DNA from: Prevotella sp. | GTDB taxonomy: Bacteria > Bacteroidota > Bacteroidia > Bacteroidales > Bacteroidaceae | Direction of reading: 5' to 3' | Assembly (NCBI GenBank): GCA_016291915.1 | Contig: JAEEZP010000058.1 | Span: 1-18,668, forward strand | Length of the DNA stretch: 18,668 bases | Shown here: piece after piece, positions 1-7,797 of the stretch | Numbering within the stretch: the stretch's first letter is position 1 | Layout of the letters: every line of letters starts with the position of its first letter | Made by a program: the position numbers and the translations under genes | Notes under the pieces: generated by a model | The model's database searches: none | What the model saw: only the letters and a program-made list of their open reading frames with translations | Told to the model about the DNA's origin: nothing

Positions 1-3000
1 CCGCCTGCTGCACCTCCCGCAATGCTACCTATAAGACCAGCTATGTCTCCCAGTGCTTTAATTCCCGAGACAGCATTGCCAGTAAGAACACCGACAGATA
101 TTCCCACTGCCGCTGCTACGAGTGATTTCCAATTCTTGCTGAACCAGCTGTAGCCCGAGGGATCCACTAACGAGAGCGGGTTGTTCAGACAGTAGGCATA
201 GCGGTTGAGGCTCTGCGAGAAGTCGGGCGACTGTATGATAGGATCGGGCGAGAGGAAACGCCCGATGACCGGGTCGTACATCCTGCCGTCCATGTTCACC
301 ACCTCGAAGAGGTCGATGTGCTCATGTCCTGTGAACCCGTGCGAATCCCATGCCCCGGCATCGATGATGTCGGTATAGTAAGCCCATGTCTCCGGGTTGC
401 GCCTGCGTCCCCAGGCATCATAGCTCAGCTCCTGCACGAGGATGCCGTTCACATCGGAATAGGCGTTGATGGAACCTAATTGGTCATGATGGATGAACAG
501 CAGTGTGGAGTCACCCTGGGCTTTCGTTTCAAAGATCGCTATCGCCTTCCCACCTGCAAAGATATAATTTATTTTTGTAATTGTATCATTTTTCTCCTTT
601 TCTTCGTAAATATTTCCTATGTAATAGCGGTTTTCCGTCACTCCACCCACCGTCTGGCTCGCCAGGATACGTGACTTGTCTACTCCGTAGGTGATGTCAA
701 GCGACGAAGTGCCCATGGCAAGATGGGTAATCTTGTTGAAGGAGCTGTACTGGATATCATCCCACTGCTTGGGAAGGTAGCCGGTACTGGTAAAGGACAG
801 CAGTCGGTTGCTGTAGGAGGAATACTGGAAATTATTTCCCACATCCGATTTGGAGAGGATGTTCCCCGCCTCGTCGTAGGTCATCTCCTGTGTAGTCATC
901 CCGTTCTTCTTTACGGTGATGAGCCTGTCGAGGTTGTCATACTCAAAGGTCTCGGTGAGATCACGCAGGTTGTCCTTCCGACTGGTCAGATTCCCCACGG
1001 TATTATATCCATAGCTCCAGCTGATGAGGCTCGGAGTGGTGATTCGCTCCACATATCCCTTCTGGGCGTTATACGCTGTGCTGATGCCCAGTCCGTTGCC
1101 GAGAGTCTCCCGCTCTATCTGTCCACGGGCGTTCAGTGTGTCGAGTGTCCAGTAGGAGTAGTTGGTATCAGCATTCTTCACGCAAGTCAGGATACCGTTG
1201 TCCGAGTAAAGGTTCCTTACCCTCAGCCCCGACGGGTAGGTCACCACATCCACCTTGCCCAAGGCATTGTAGGTGGTCTGGGTGATAAAAGTCTTGTTGT
1301 TGATAACCTCTTCCTCTCGGATCACCCTGCCGTAGGCATCGTAGTAATAATCAATGCTGTGCCCGTTGGTTGACTCAATCCTTGAGACGGCTCCGTTGAA
1401 ACGGGTGTCGTAGGTGGTCGTGACCGTCATCTCCGGCAAGGTCTCCGTGACGACCCTGCCACCTTCGTCGTATGTATAGGTGACGGGGGTGTCTGATCCA
1501 TGTTGGCTTTGGGTGAGTTCTCCGAAGGCGTTGTATTCGTATGTGTAATTACCGATGTCAGATGCGCTGGAAGATATCTTGTTTCCGAAGATATCATAGC
1601 CCATGCTGATGTATGTGTGCGGACCGCTGATATATGTGCAGTTTCCTCGATTATCATAAGAGTAGGTGGTAGATGTCCCGTCAGCGTCTGTGCTCTGCTG
1701 CAACAATCCCTTGACCGACATCGTCTTTACGGAGGAATGCCCTAAGGGGTCTGTGGTCGTCGTGGTAAGACCGTTGTACTGCATGGTGTAATACGATCCG
1801 TCGGGTGCCGTCTGCCGGATGACCCTTCCCGTGGCATCATACTGGTTTGTGTTCCAATAGACGGCATCGCCGGGGAAATAGGGCTCGGAGGTTTTCTCCA
1901 CAAGTCCTTTCTCGTTATAGACGACATCCACGTAGATCTTCCTTCCGTCAACCGACTCCGTCACTTTTCGGATGGAGCGGCCGAGACAGTCGAAGAACTC
2001 TATGGTATATGGTTCTCCCGTAGCATCCGCATATTGGAAATACAGGGCGTTCGTCGGTGCATCCGTCATGCCGTTGCTCCATCCTGTCACCGCATGTGCG
2101 GTGGCTATGGGCGTTGACGACTGTATGTTCCTACCGAAAGCATCATAGGTGTTCGTGGTAGTGATGTTGTTGGCATCGGTGCTGGTCAGTAACAATCCTG
2201 TTGCTTCCTCAAGGGTATTGATCGTCGTGAATCCCAATGCGTCCGTATGTCTGGTGATAAATCGTCCCTTGCTGTCATAGACGGTAGTCTCTGTACGAGT
2301 GTCACTGTTGTCTGCCACAGGATGTGTCGTGCTCTGTGTGATGTTTCCAAAGGCATCATGCTGATAGGTTTTCTTGATTCCCTTGGGATTGTCAGGTTCT
2401 GCGTATTCGGCAGTCAACAGACCGGAGTCCTCGTCATACTCAAAACGGGAGGTCTTAGTACTGTTATATGTAGAGACAGTTGACTGTGTCAGACGGCCCA
2501 AAAACCAATTGCCGGTGTCATTCACATAGGTGTTGACGGTCTCGATGTTGTCACCGTTCCCGCTTCTCTTTATCTGAGTCGCATTACCGTAGTTATCGTA
2601 TTCTGTTTCCGTCGTGGTTGAGGATATGATATTTCCGCTGCCATAGTCATATTTTGATTCATAGGTCTTGACAGGTACATAGTTGTAGGTAGAATCCCCC
2701 GCGGCGGTTGTGATAATCTTCAGTTGATTGATATTCGTTGTTTCCTCCATTTTCCTGATACCAATCCATGTCTCGCTATGATTGACTGCCGTGAGGTATT
2801 GGCTGGTCTCCACCTCCATTTGTGTGACGGTTTCCGTGTTTGTCGTCTCATCCTTCACGGTCATCTCCTTAAATCCCAGTACACCTTTGCCACGCTTGTG
2901 CAGAAGTGCGTTTTTGTATCTGTATGTTGTCGTGTTCTGCCCTCCGATACCGTTCGGGGTCTTTACCTGATAAACCAAAGGCCATGAGCTGCCGAAGTAG

Positions 3001-5345
3001 CATAGGGGGTACTGGATATATGTGTTTTCCCTCTGGTATACCGTATTGTCAGACATATACTTGTACGTTATCTCTGTGGTGTTCCCCTGTCCGTCGGTGA
3101 TGCTGGAAAGAAGGCTGTTGGGTGTGTCTGCGATCTCATACAGTTTGTATCCCTTCCAGGTTGAGGAAGTCCAGTTGGCCGTACAAATGATATCCGTCTT
3201 TCCGTCGCCGTTGAAGTCGCCGAAATAATGGTTCCACTTGTCAAGCGGCGCTACCCAGGCTCCTTGTACTTGTTGGAAGGTCGCCCCCGTTCCGTCGTTT
3301 AGGTACACCGTCGGTCTGACGGAAGAACCGGAGGTCGAGGTCTTCGCTATGGCATAATAATCGTCGAAGCCGTCACCGTTCAGATCGGTGAGGAATATTT
3401 TCTTGTCCGACGACAGAAACTGCCTTGGTATCGATTGATACTGGAAGGAACCATCGCCCTTGGAGTAGTGTATCTGCCACTGCGACCACCCTCCGCTGTT
3501 CGGGTCATTGTCGTATCCTGTGAGCAGCATGTCGGTCTTTCCATCGCCATTGAGATCGCCGAAATAAAGATGATGTTCTTTCTTGGGCCATATGGATGTG
3601 TTTCCTGTAGCCAGATTTCCGTTACCGTCAGACTTGAAGAGTTTGTATCCATTAGAGTTCAGGTTCATGATTTCCGTAAGTCCGTCACCGTCGAAGTCCA
3701 CGAACTCTACCCTGTCCCATTTGTCTGCTGCCGTTGCTGTAGTCCTTGTGTACAGTGGCATGATGTAGCTATTGTTCTGATATGAGGAGCAGAGCGTGGC
3801 ATAGTCCTTGGAGCTGTTATGCCATAGAAAGATGTCTGCGGCTCCGTCACCGTTCAGTTCGACAGGGTGTACGGTATAGGCATTCTTGCTCCAATACAGG
3901 GGGCCGTTCACCTCCATGGTGACACTTGTCCCATTCCTGACCGACTTGTATAGATAGACGTAATAGTACTTGGTAGAGGATTTCTGCACCGTTACCACGT
4001 CGTCAAGCCCATCACCGTTGAAGTCGGCGCTCACCATCTGTATGATGGAATTGGTGTTGTTTACGGTGCCCGAATATGTCTGCATGAGGCTGTCCTTAGC
4101 ACCTAAGAAGATACGGTATTGCCAGCTTGATGCGGCTTGGGTGACTTTTGACAAAGTTGTTTCTTCAGCTAATCCGAAGGTGTCTTTTGACATGAGTACG
4201 GAATCTTTTGTCAATATGTCGGCGTTTATCTCATTTCTCTCCTCCGAGCCAGCCATTGCCGTCTTGCTTGCGCTGCTGTATGGCATAGTTATCACGTCTG
4301 AATGTCCGTCACCGTTGAAGTCACCGACAGTCAGTATAACGTTATTGAACTGTGTCAGGTATTCCAGCTCATGTGGCTTTTCTGATAGCGCAAAACTGCT
4401 CAGGTTGCTCCAAGTGAACTCAGTAGGATTCTTTTTTGTCCCGTCAGATGCAGTCTCGGTGATCCTGATGAGCTGTCTCTTATAGTTGACGGTCTGGTAT
4501 TGCATGGTGTAGTTCCTCACCGGCGACTCCCCGTAATAGATGCCGATGGAACTGATGTATTTACTTCGTTTAATGGCCTTTCCGTAGATATAGGTTGTCG
4601 GGGCTTGAAAGTTGTTGTCATAGTTGATCCTTACAGATGCATAGGGCGTAAGAGACGCAGCCTCATTTCCGGTGTAGTTAATACAAACTGGAAAAACATT
4701 ATTGTTTGCGGTCTCACTGGAATAGGATACTGTGAAATAGTTGCCTTTGGTATCCTTTACCTTTGTGACGTACCAGAATACGGAATTATTCAATGAAACC
4801 TGCCCGAGGAGATAGTTGTCCGATTTAAACTCATAGATGATTCCGTCTTTTGTATAGACGGTGAATGATGTGGGGTTATATCTGTCTCCCTCCGCAATTA
4901 TCTTGCTATAGGTGTTTATTTTCGTGCGGTACTCGTATCTGCTGTTACCGAGAAATCTCTCTAAAACCAATCGGTTGCCATCGAGAGCGAACCTGTCGTT
5001 ACTGGAGAAAGATACATATCCAGCCTTGCCGTCATCGTGCATGTTTTTGGGTACACGGCTGATGACGGGCAGTCCGGTAAGATCGAAACCATAGCCCAGC
5101 AGACCGTCTTTCGTTGAACTGTTATAGGTGATGGACAGCTTGGGTGTCATGCCGCCTGTGCCGGGAACTGTCGGGATGGGAATCTCATAGGAAGTTTGTC
5201 CGTTGGGTGTCACGCTGAACTCATCGTCAATCTTTCCGACGATACCGTTGGAAGATCCTCCATAAATTTGGTTTGAATAGGGAATATCTTGACCGTAAGA
5301 GGATATACAGGTCAGGACAACCAGGAATGATATAATAAGTCTCAT
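1..5345 (-). CDS. Giant secreted SpvB/TcdB-like RHS-repeat protein, 3' end beyond window
   Basis: An open frame runs from ATG at 5345 to the left edge, at least 1781 codons, with start present and stop absent. I checked the frame codon by codon at several points (about 5, 240, 480-630, 1650, 3550, 4150-4200, 4310) and read the rest by eye without finding a stop. In order: Sec signal peptide (about 1-19, ending SSYGQ); SpvB-like signature with IPIPTVPGTGG and PKLSITYNSS (about 50-75); seven FG-GAP/VCBS motifs D-x-[ND]-G-D-G at residues 342, 441, 496, 550, 597, 654 and 710; a TcdB-middle-like stretch (about 750-880, RGKGVLGF); many YD repeats; RHS core with HHDQLGS (1619-1625), GRFLSPDP (1695-1702) and DPSGY (1728-1732). 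Residues 1733-1781 are Ala/Gly-rich and hydrophobic. In known RHS/Tc proteins the repeats build a shell around a variable C-terminal effector. Here the effector, if any, is outside the window. A wall or surface adhesin-like RHS protein is the alternative. The start lies 5 bases after the preceding stop, suggesting translational coupling. Confidence 0.5.
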   Translation of the reverse strand, partial: MRLIISFLVVLTCISSYGQDIPYSNQIYGGSSNGIVGKIDDEFSVTPNGQTSYEIPIPTVPGTGGMTPKLSITYNSSTKDGLLGYGFDLTGLPVISRVPKNMHDDGKAGYVSFSSNDRFALDGNRLVLERFLGNSRYEYRTKINTYSKIIAEGDRYNPTSFTVYTKDGIIYEFKSDNYLLGQVSLNNSVFWYVTKVKDTKGNYFTVSYSSETANNNVFPVCINYTGNEAASLTPYASVRINYDNNFQAPTTYIYGKAIKRSKYISSIGIYYGESPVRNYTMQYQTVNYKRQLIRITETASDGTKKNPTEFTWSNLSSFALSEKPHELEYLTQFNNVILTVGDFNGDGHSDVITMPYSSASKTAMAGSEERNEINADILTKDSVLMSKDTFGLAEETTLSKVTQAASSWQYRIFLGAKDSLMQTYSGTVNNTNSIIQMVSADFNGDGLDDVVTVQKSSTKYYYVYLYKSVRNGTSVTMEVNGPLYWSKNAYTVHPVELNGDGAADIFLWHNSSKDYATLCSSYQNNSYIMPLYTRTTATAADKWDRVEFVDFDGDGLTEIMNLNSNGYKLFKSDGNGNLATGNTSIWPKKEHHLYFGDLNGDGKTDMLLTGYDNDPNSGGWSQWQIHYSKGDGSFQYQSIPRQFLSSDKKIFLTDLNGDGFDDYYAIAKTSTSGSSVRPTVYLNDGTGATFQQVQGAWVAPLDKWNHYFGDFNGDGKTDIICTANWTSSTWKGYKLYEIADTPNSLLSSITDGQGNTTEITYKYMSDNTVYQRENTYIQYPLCYFGSSWPLVYQVKTPNGIGGQNTTTYRYKNALLHKRGKGVLGFKEMTVKDETTNTETVTQMEVETSQYLTAVNHSETWIGIRKMEETTNINQLKIITTAAGDSTYNYVPVKTYESKYDYGSGNIISSTTTETEYDNYGNATQIKRSGNGDNIETVNTYVNDTGNWFLGRLTQSTVSTYNSTKTSRFEYDEDSGLLTAEYAEPDNPKGIKKTYQHDAFGNITQSTTHPVADNSDTRTETTVYDSKGRFITRHTDALGFTTINTLEEATGLLLTSTDANNITTTNTYDAFGRNIQSSTPIATAHAVTGWSNGMTDAPTNALYFQYADATGEPYTIEFFDCLGRSIRKVTESVDGRKIYVDVVYNEKGLVEKTSEPYFPGDAVYWNTNQYDATGRVIRQTAPDGSYYTMQYNGLTTTTTDPLGHSSVKTMSVKGLLQQSTDADGTSTTYSYDNRGNCTYISGPHTYISMGYDIFGNKISSSASDIGNYTYEYNAFGELTQSQHGSDTPVTYTYDEGGRVVTETLPEMTVTTTYDTRFNGAVSRIESTNGHSIDYYYDAYGRVIREEEVINNKTFITQTTYNALGKVDVVTYPSGLRVRNLYSDNGILTCVKNADTNYSYWTLDTLNARGQIERETLGNGLGISTAYNAQKGYVERITTPSLISWSYGYNTVGNLTSRKDNLRDLTETFEYDNLDRLITVKKNGMTTQEMTYDEAGNILSKSDVGNNFQYSSYSNRLLSFTSTGYLPKQWDDIQYSSFNKITHLAMGTSSLDITYGVDKSRILASQTVGGVTENRYYIGNIYEEKEKNDTITKINYIFAGGKAIAIFETKAQGDSTLLFIHHDQLGSINAYSDVNGILVQELSYDAWGRRRNPETWAYYTDIIDAGAWDSHGFTGHEHIDLFEVVNMDGRMYDPVIGRFLSPDPIIQSPDFSQSLNRYAYCLNNPLSLVDPSGYSWFSKNWKSLVAAAVGISVGVLTGNAVSGIKALGDIAGLIGSIAGGAAG

Positions 5346-5350
5346 GGTGG

Positions 5351-5764
5351 TTATCGTTTCACAATCTTATATTGTTGGTTGTTGTCATCTTGTCGTATGT
5401 TTAGAAGGTATACTCCTGTAGGATAAGAGGAGAGATCCATCTGTGTCTCATAACTCTCAGATTCTTTCTTTGCAAGAAGTTGACCACGCTCATTGTACAA
5501 ATAACATCCGAAGGAAATGCCGTTGTTACATTTTATTGTGAGAGGGCCTTTTGTCGGGTTGGGACCTATGTCAAAACAATCCAGAATGTCTGTTGACAAA
5601 TCTAACTTAGTAGTCTTCTTAACGGCCTTGGCTGCATTTTGTACAGGTGTGACTCTTCGTTTAGTCACATTTCCACGATTGTCGTAGCTGTAGGTTACAT
5701 TCTGTCCAAGGGCACTTCCGCAAATTATTATTGTGAATATGCATGTAGTCACAAGTTTTTTCAT
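5351..5764 (-). CDS. Small secreted protein: one YD motif plus T9SS type A sorting domain
   Basis: 137 residues. A signal peptide (1-20, ending GSALG before Q21) is followed at once by one RHS-type YD motif, TYSYDNRGN (24-32), then a basic Lys/Ala-rich linker (about 36-53). Residues about 65-137 form a T9SS type A C-terminal sorting domain: IGPNPTKGPLTI, then YLYNERGQLL, then LSSYPTGVYLLNI and a basic end KIVKR. In this family the C-terminal domain directs export across the outer membrane by the Por/Gld machinery and is then removed or used for anchoring, so almost no passenger would remain here besides the YD peptide. The gene ends 5 bases before the giant RHS gene and shares a nonapeptide with it. 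Function is unknown; it could be a cofactor, plug or export partner of the RHS protein. Start chosen at ATG before a classic MKK signal peptide. Confidence 0.5.
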   Translation of the reverse strand: MKKLVTTCIFTIIICGSALGQNVTYSYDNRGNVTKRRVTPVQNAAKAVKKTTKLDLSTDILDCFDIGPNPTKGPLTIKCNNGISFGCYLYNERGQLLAKKESESYETQMDLSSYPTGVYLLNIRQDDNNQQYKIVKR

Positions 5765-5776
5765 ATATTCATTATT

Positions 5777-5947
5777 TTATATATTTAGATATCCGTAATA
5801 CCCCTCTTCTCCAATAATCAGTTGTAACTGATAATCTCTTTGTAGTGAATTTGGCAAGATGATTGTGTTATTACCACTCCCCATAACAAGGATGCTGTAA
5901 ACGATAGTGACTTCGCTTCCGGTAATCTTTCTATTGCCGTTTGACAC
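5777..5947 (-). pseudogene. Decayed 3' remnant of a DUF3244-like gene
   Basis: In the gap after the FKBP-like gene, one minus-strand frame stays open for 56 codons to TAA at 5779-5777, after a TAA at 5950-5948. It reads in part TIVYSILVMGSGNNTIILPN, then YQLQLIIGEEGYYGYLNI. This aligns by eye with the C-terminal half of the intact DUF3244-like protein at 7798-8157: NIVYTTW, then TTLTLPSSF, then LRLTIGAFYFLGDIVL. Shared features are the IVY strand, the TxxLP-S turn, the alternating L/I strand, IG, two aromatics and G. No signal peptide or N-terminal half is present, and the 5' part overlaps the end of the FKBP-like gene, so I call it a remnant. A short gene starting at ATG 5884 (35 codons including stop) is possible but unlikely. 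DNA-level similarity to the intact copy is low, so the duplication looks old. Confidence 0.5.
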
Positions 5948-6563
5948 TTAACAGCCTGATGTCGAATATCAGGGTGCTATAAGCAGGAATGCTCAATTCC
6001 TGTCGTGACGAACCGTTGTAGGCCAAGGTATATGGAACATACACCTGCCAATGATCACCGATATGCATGTACATCAAAGCGGTGGCAAGTCCGTCTATGT
6101 ATGTGCCACTCTTACCTGACAGTGCCTCATCTTCACCGTCGGCAGATAACCAGACGGATGAAGCAGTGCTTGGGTTCATATTATTATCATTGTATGAATT
6201 GTAGAATATATACCCATTTGTGAAGGTCGTACTTGGAATCAGTTTCCCTTGGATAAACACCTCTACCTGATCGGTATATAACGGTGAAGTGTTCCCTTTC
6301 CCCTCCTCAAGCACTTTCACTATGATATAGTCTTTGAGGGTATGTTCCGTAGATTCATTGAACGACCATTTGAGGAAGAACTTCCAAGAGTCATCCCCTT
6401 GCCCCATCATTTCCTTGGCGTAGGTGTATTGGTTATTGAAGAACAGTTCATTGCGATTCTTCCAGTCCGCAAATTCATTCTCTTCCTCTTGCTCTTCTTT
6501 GCAAGCTGTCAGCATGCAACTTAGTAATACCCCCCAACTGATAAACAATAAAAGTCTTTTCAT
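5931..6563 (-). CDS. FKBP-type peptidyl-prolyl isomerase-like lipoprotein
   Basis: 210 residues. The N-terminus is a lipoprotein signal with lipobox LTAC at 18-21 (lipidated Cys21), followed by an acidic stretch (EEQEEENE) of the sort seen on Bacteroidota envelope lipoproteins. The C-terminal part (about 93-207) looks like an FKBP fold: VEVFIQGKLI (100-109, the V.Y.G.L strand), GLATALMYMHIGD (158-170, equivalent to G-x-x-x-A-L-x-x-M-x-x-G-D), VYVPYTLAYNG (174-184), and IPAYSTLIFDIRLLSV (192-207). The usual DG-x-x-FDSS loop is degenerate (STTFTNGYIFYNS), so isomerase activity is uncertain while a chaperone role stays possible. It starts 9 bases after the upstream lipoprotein gene, indicating one transcript. 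An inferred role is folding of a large secreted neighbour such as the RHS protein. Confidence 0.5.
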   Translation of the reverse strand: MKRLLLFISWGVLLSCMLTACKEEQEEENEFADWKNRNELFFNNQYTYAKEMMGQGDDSWKFFLKWSFNESTEHTLKDYIIVKVLEEGKGNTSPLYTDQVEVFIQGKLIPSTTFTNGYIFYNSYNDNNMNPSTASSVWLSADGEDEALSGKSGTYIDGLATALMYMHIGDHWQVYVPYTLAYNGSSRQELSIPAYSTLIFDIRLLSVKRQ

Positions 6564-6572
6564 ATTATTATC

Positions 6573-7703
6573 TTATTGAGTTAATGCCAATTTACAGACA
6601 TATGCTTTATTGTTGGAAAGAGACGGATAATTCGTCTCTAAATATGCTGGCTCTCCTGTATTTGGGTCTATGTATGGTAGAGGTTCCATGTAGTGAATGA
6701 CATTGCCATTAGCATCTTTATCAACAGTCATATCAGTCCAAACATAGATCTTACCTGTAACATTACAACTATATAGGCTTGGTGCTGGCTGTACTGTCCA
6801 TCTTCCGACATTCAAATCAATGGATCCAAATTTTACGACCCCTCCCAACCAGTAAGTTAGGTCAGGGTTCTCCATCTCAAACAAGCCTGCGCTAATTCTG
6901 TCAAAGGTCATCCCGCTCAAGCTGGGAAGTCGGAAATATAGATCTCTGTCATTATCTCTTTTCCAACCATACCACATTTTCTTTTGTGCTCCGAAATGAA
7001 ACTTAATATGATCCCCTTCAATACTTGCACTAAATGAAACTTTCTTTCCGTTATCTTGTTCAACAAAACTGTTAATATCCCAATTCATTTCATTATCAGT
7101 GGCTCTTGAACGCCGCATACCTGATTTATGGGAATCTGTATGGATGAAATTTATACTGTCAGACTTGTTTACTCTATCATAGAATTGGAGATCTATTATT
7201 TTATTTCCTATGACAATTTTATGATTAATGCCTGTAATATAAGGATACACGTTTTCATCATCAGAAGCTGGAACATATAAACTCAAATCTGTTGAATCAT
7301 GCTTGTTTGATACTAATATGTTCATGTATTTTATTTTTAGGGCATTGTACGCATGAACAAAATTCTCCATTGTAGTACATGAAGCCCCAATCTCTTCAAG
7401 CTCCTCGTCAGCAATCTCTGCAATCTTACTAATATTAACAAGCCCATATCTTGAAGAATAATTCTTACGGTCTTCTTCATTCATTTGCAACAATGTTCTT
7501 TTGACAGTCTCAAAAGCTGCCTCGTCTCGAAATGCGAGAGTTCGTGTTGTGTCATTTTTGATTTCATACGTGTGGTCAACGATTGTTCCATCAATTATAT
7601 TGACAGATCTTACCAACGGCGAAATCTGTTCGGTTGGAATAATAGTGTCATCATTACATGAACACACAGCAAGTACAGTAAATAATAGTAATACCTTTTT
7701 CAT
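6573..7703 (-). CDS. Lipoprotein of unknown function
   Basis: 376 residues; I do not recognise the family with confidence. The signal peptide ends at a lipobox around VLAVC/SC, so the lipidated residue is Cys14 or Cys16. Residues about 55-145 look helical and charged (TVKRTLLQMNEEDRKNY, then IAEIADEELEEIG, with a pattern common in large Bacteroidota lipoprotein families of unknown function). From about 150 on it looks beta-rich, with INHKIVIGNKIIDLQF and a C-terminal part rich in Trp, Tyr and Gly (MWYGWKRDNDRDLYFRLP, VGRWTVQPAPSLYSC). That suggests an outer-leaflet or periplasmic binding domain. The gene is markedly AT-rich compared with the RHS gene; the 60 bases 7201-7260 hold 16 G/C by hand count. 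The FKBP-like gene follows after 9 bases, so both are probably co-expressed and act in the envelope. Confidence 0.5.
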   Translation of the reverse strand: MKKVLLLFTVLAVCSCNDDTIIPTEQISPLVRSVNIIDGTIVDHTYEIKNDTTRTLAFRDEAAFETVKRTLLQMNEEDRKNYSSRYGLVNISKIAEIADEELEEIGASCTTMENFVHAYNALKIKYMNILVSNKHDSTDLSLYVPASDDENVYPYITGINHKIVIGNKIIDLQFYDRVNKSDSINFIHTDSHKSGMRRSRATDNEMNWDINSFVEQDNGKKVSFSASIEGDHIKFHFGAQKKMWYGWKRDNDRDLYFRLPSLSGMTFDRISAGLFEMENPDLTYWLGGVVKFGSIDLNVGRWTVQPAPSLYSCNVTGKIYVWTDMTVDKDANGNVIHYMEPLPYIDPNTGEPAYLETNYPSLSNNKAYVCKLALTQ

Positions 7704-7738
7704 AAGTTTTGTTTTTATTTGCGTGAATATTTACAATT

Positions 7739-7772
7739 TCTTAGGATGTCCATCGTCTTAGGATGGACATCC
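7739..7772. repeat. Stem-loop with embedded direct repeat between genes
   Basis: In the 94-bp gap between the DUF3244-like gene and the lipoprotein gene, GGATGTCCAT (7744-7753) and ATGGACATCC (7763-7772) form a perfect 10-bp inverted repeat with a 9-base loop. The same stretch contains a direct 10-bp repeat, TCTTAGGATG, at 7739-7748 and 7756-7765. Read on the minus strand, the hairpin is followed by a mixed A/T sequence rather than a clean T-run, so it is at best a weak intrinsic terminator. An attenuator, an RNA-processing or stability hairpin, or a protein-binding site fits as well. I found no clear TAnnTTTG box between it and the lipoprotein gene, which favours read-through transcription. 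Confidence 0.5.
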
Positions 7773-7797
7773 ATATAATACCATATATTTTAATATC

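Noticed and set aside
723..1373. Plus-strand open frame of 216 codons
   Set aside because: Antisense to YD repeats of the RHS gene; composition mirrors the opposite strand, with no signal or domain.
3180..4330. Recurring CCGTCACCGTTGAAGTC-like DNA motifs, possible repeat array
   Set aside because: They encode the FG-GAP motif DFNGDG in one protein, with irregular spacing and degenerate sequence; not CRISPR or a DNA repeat element.
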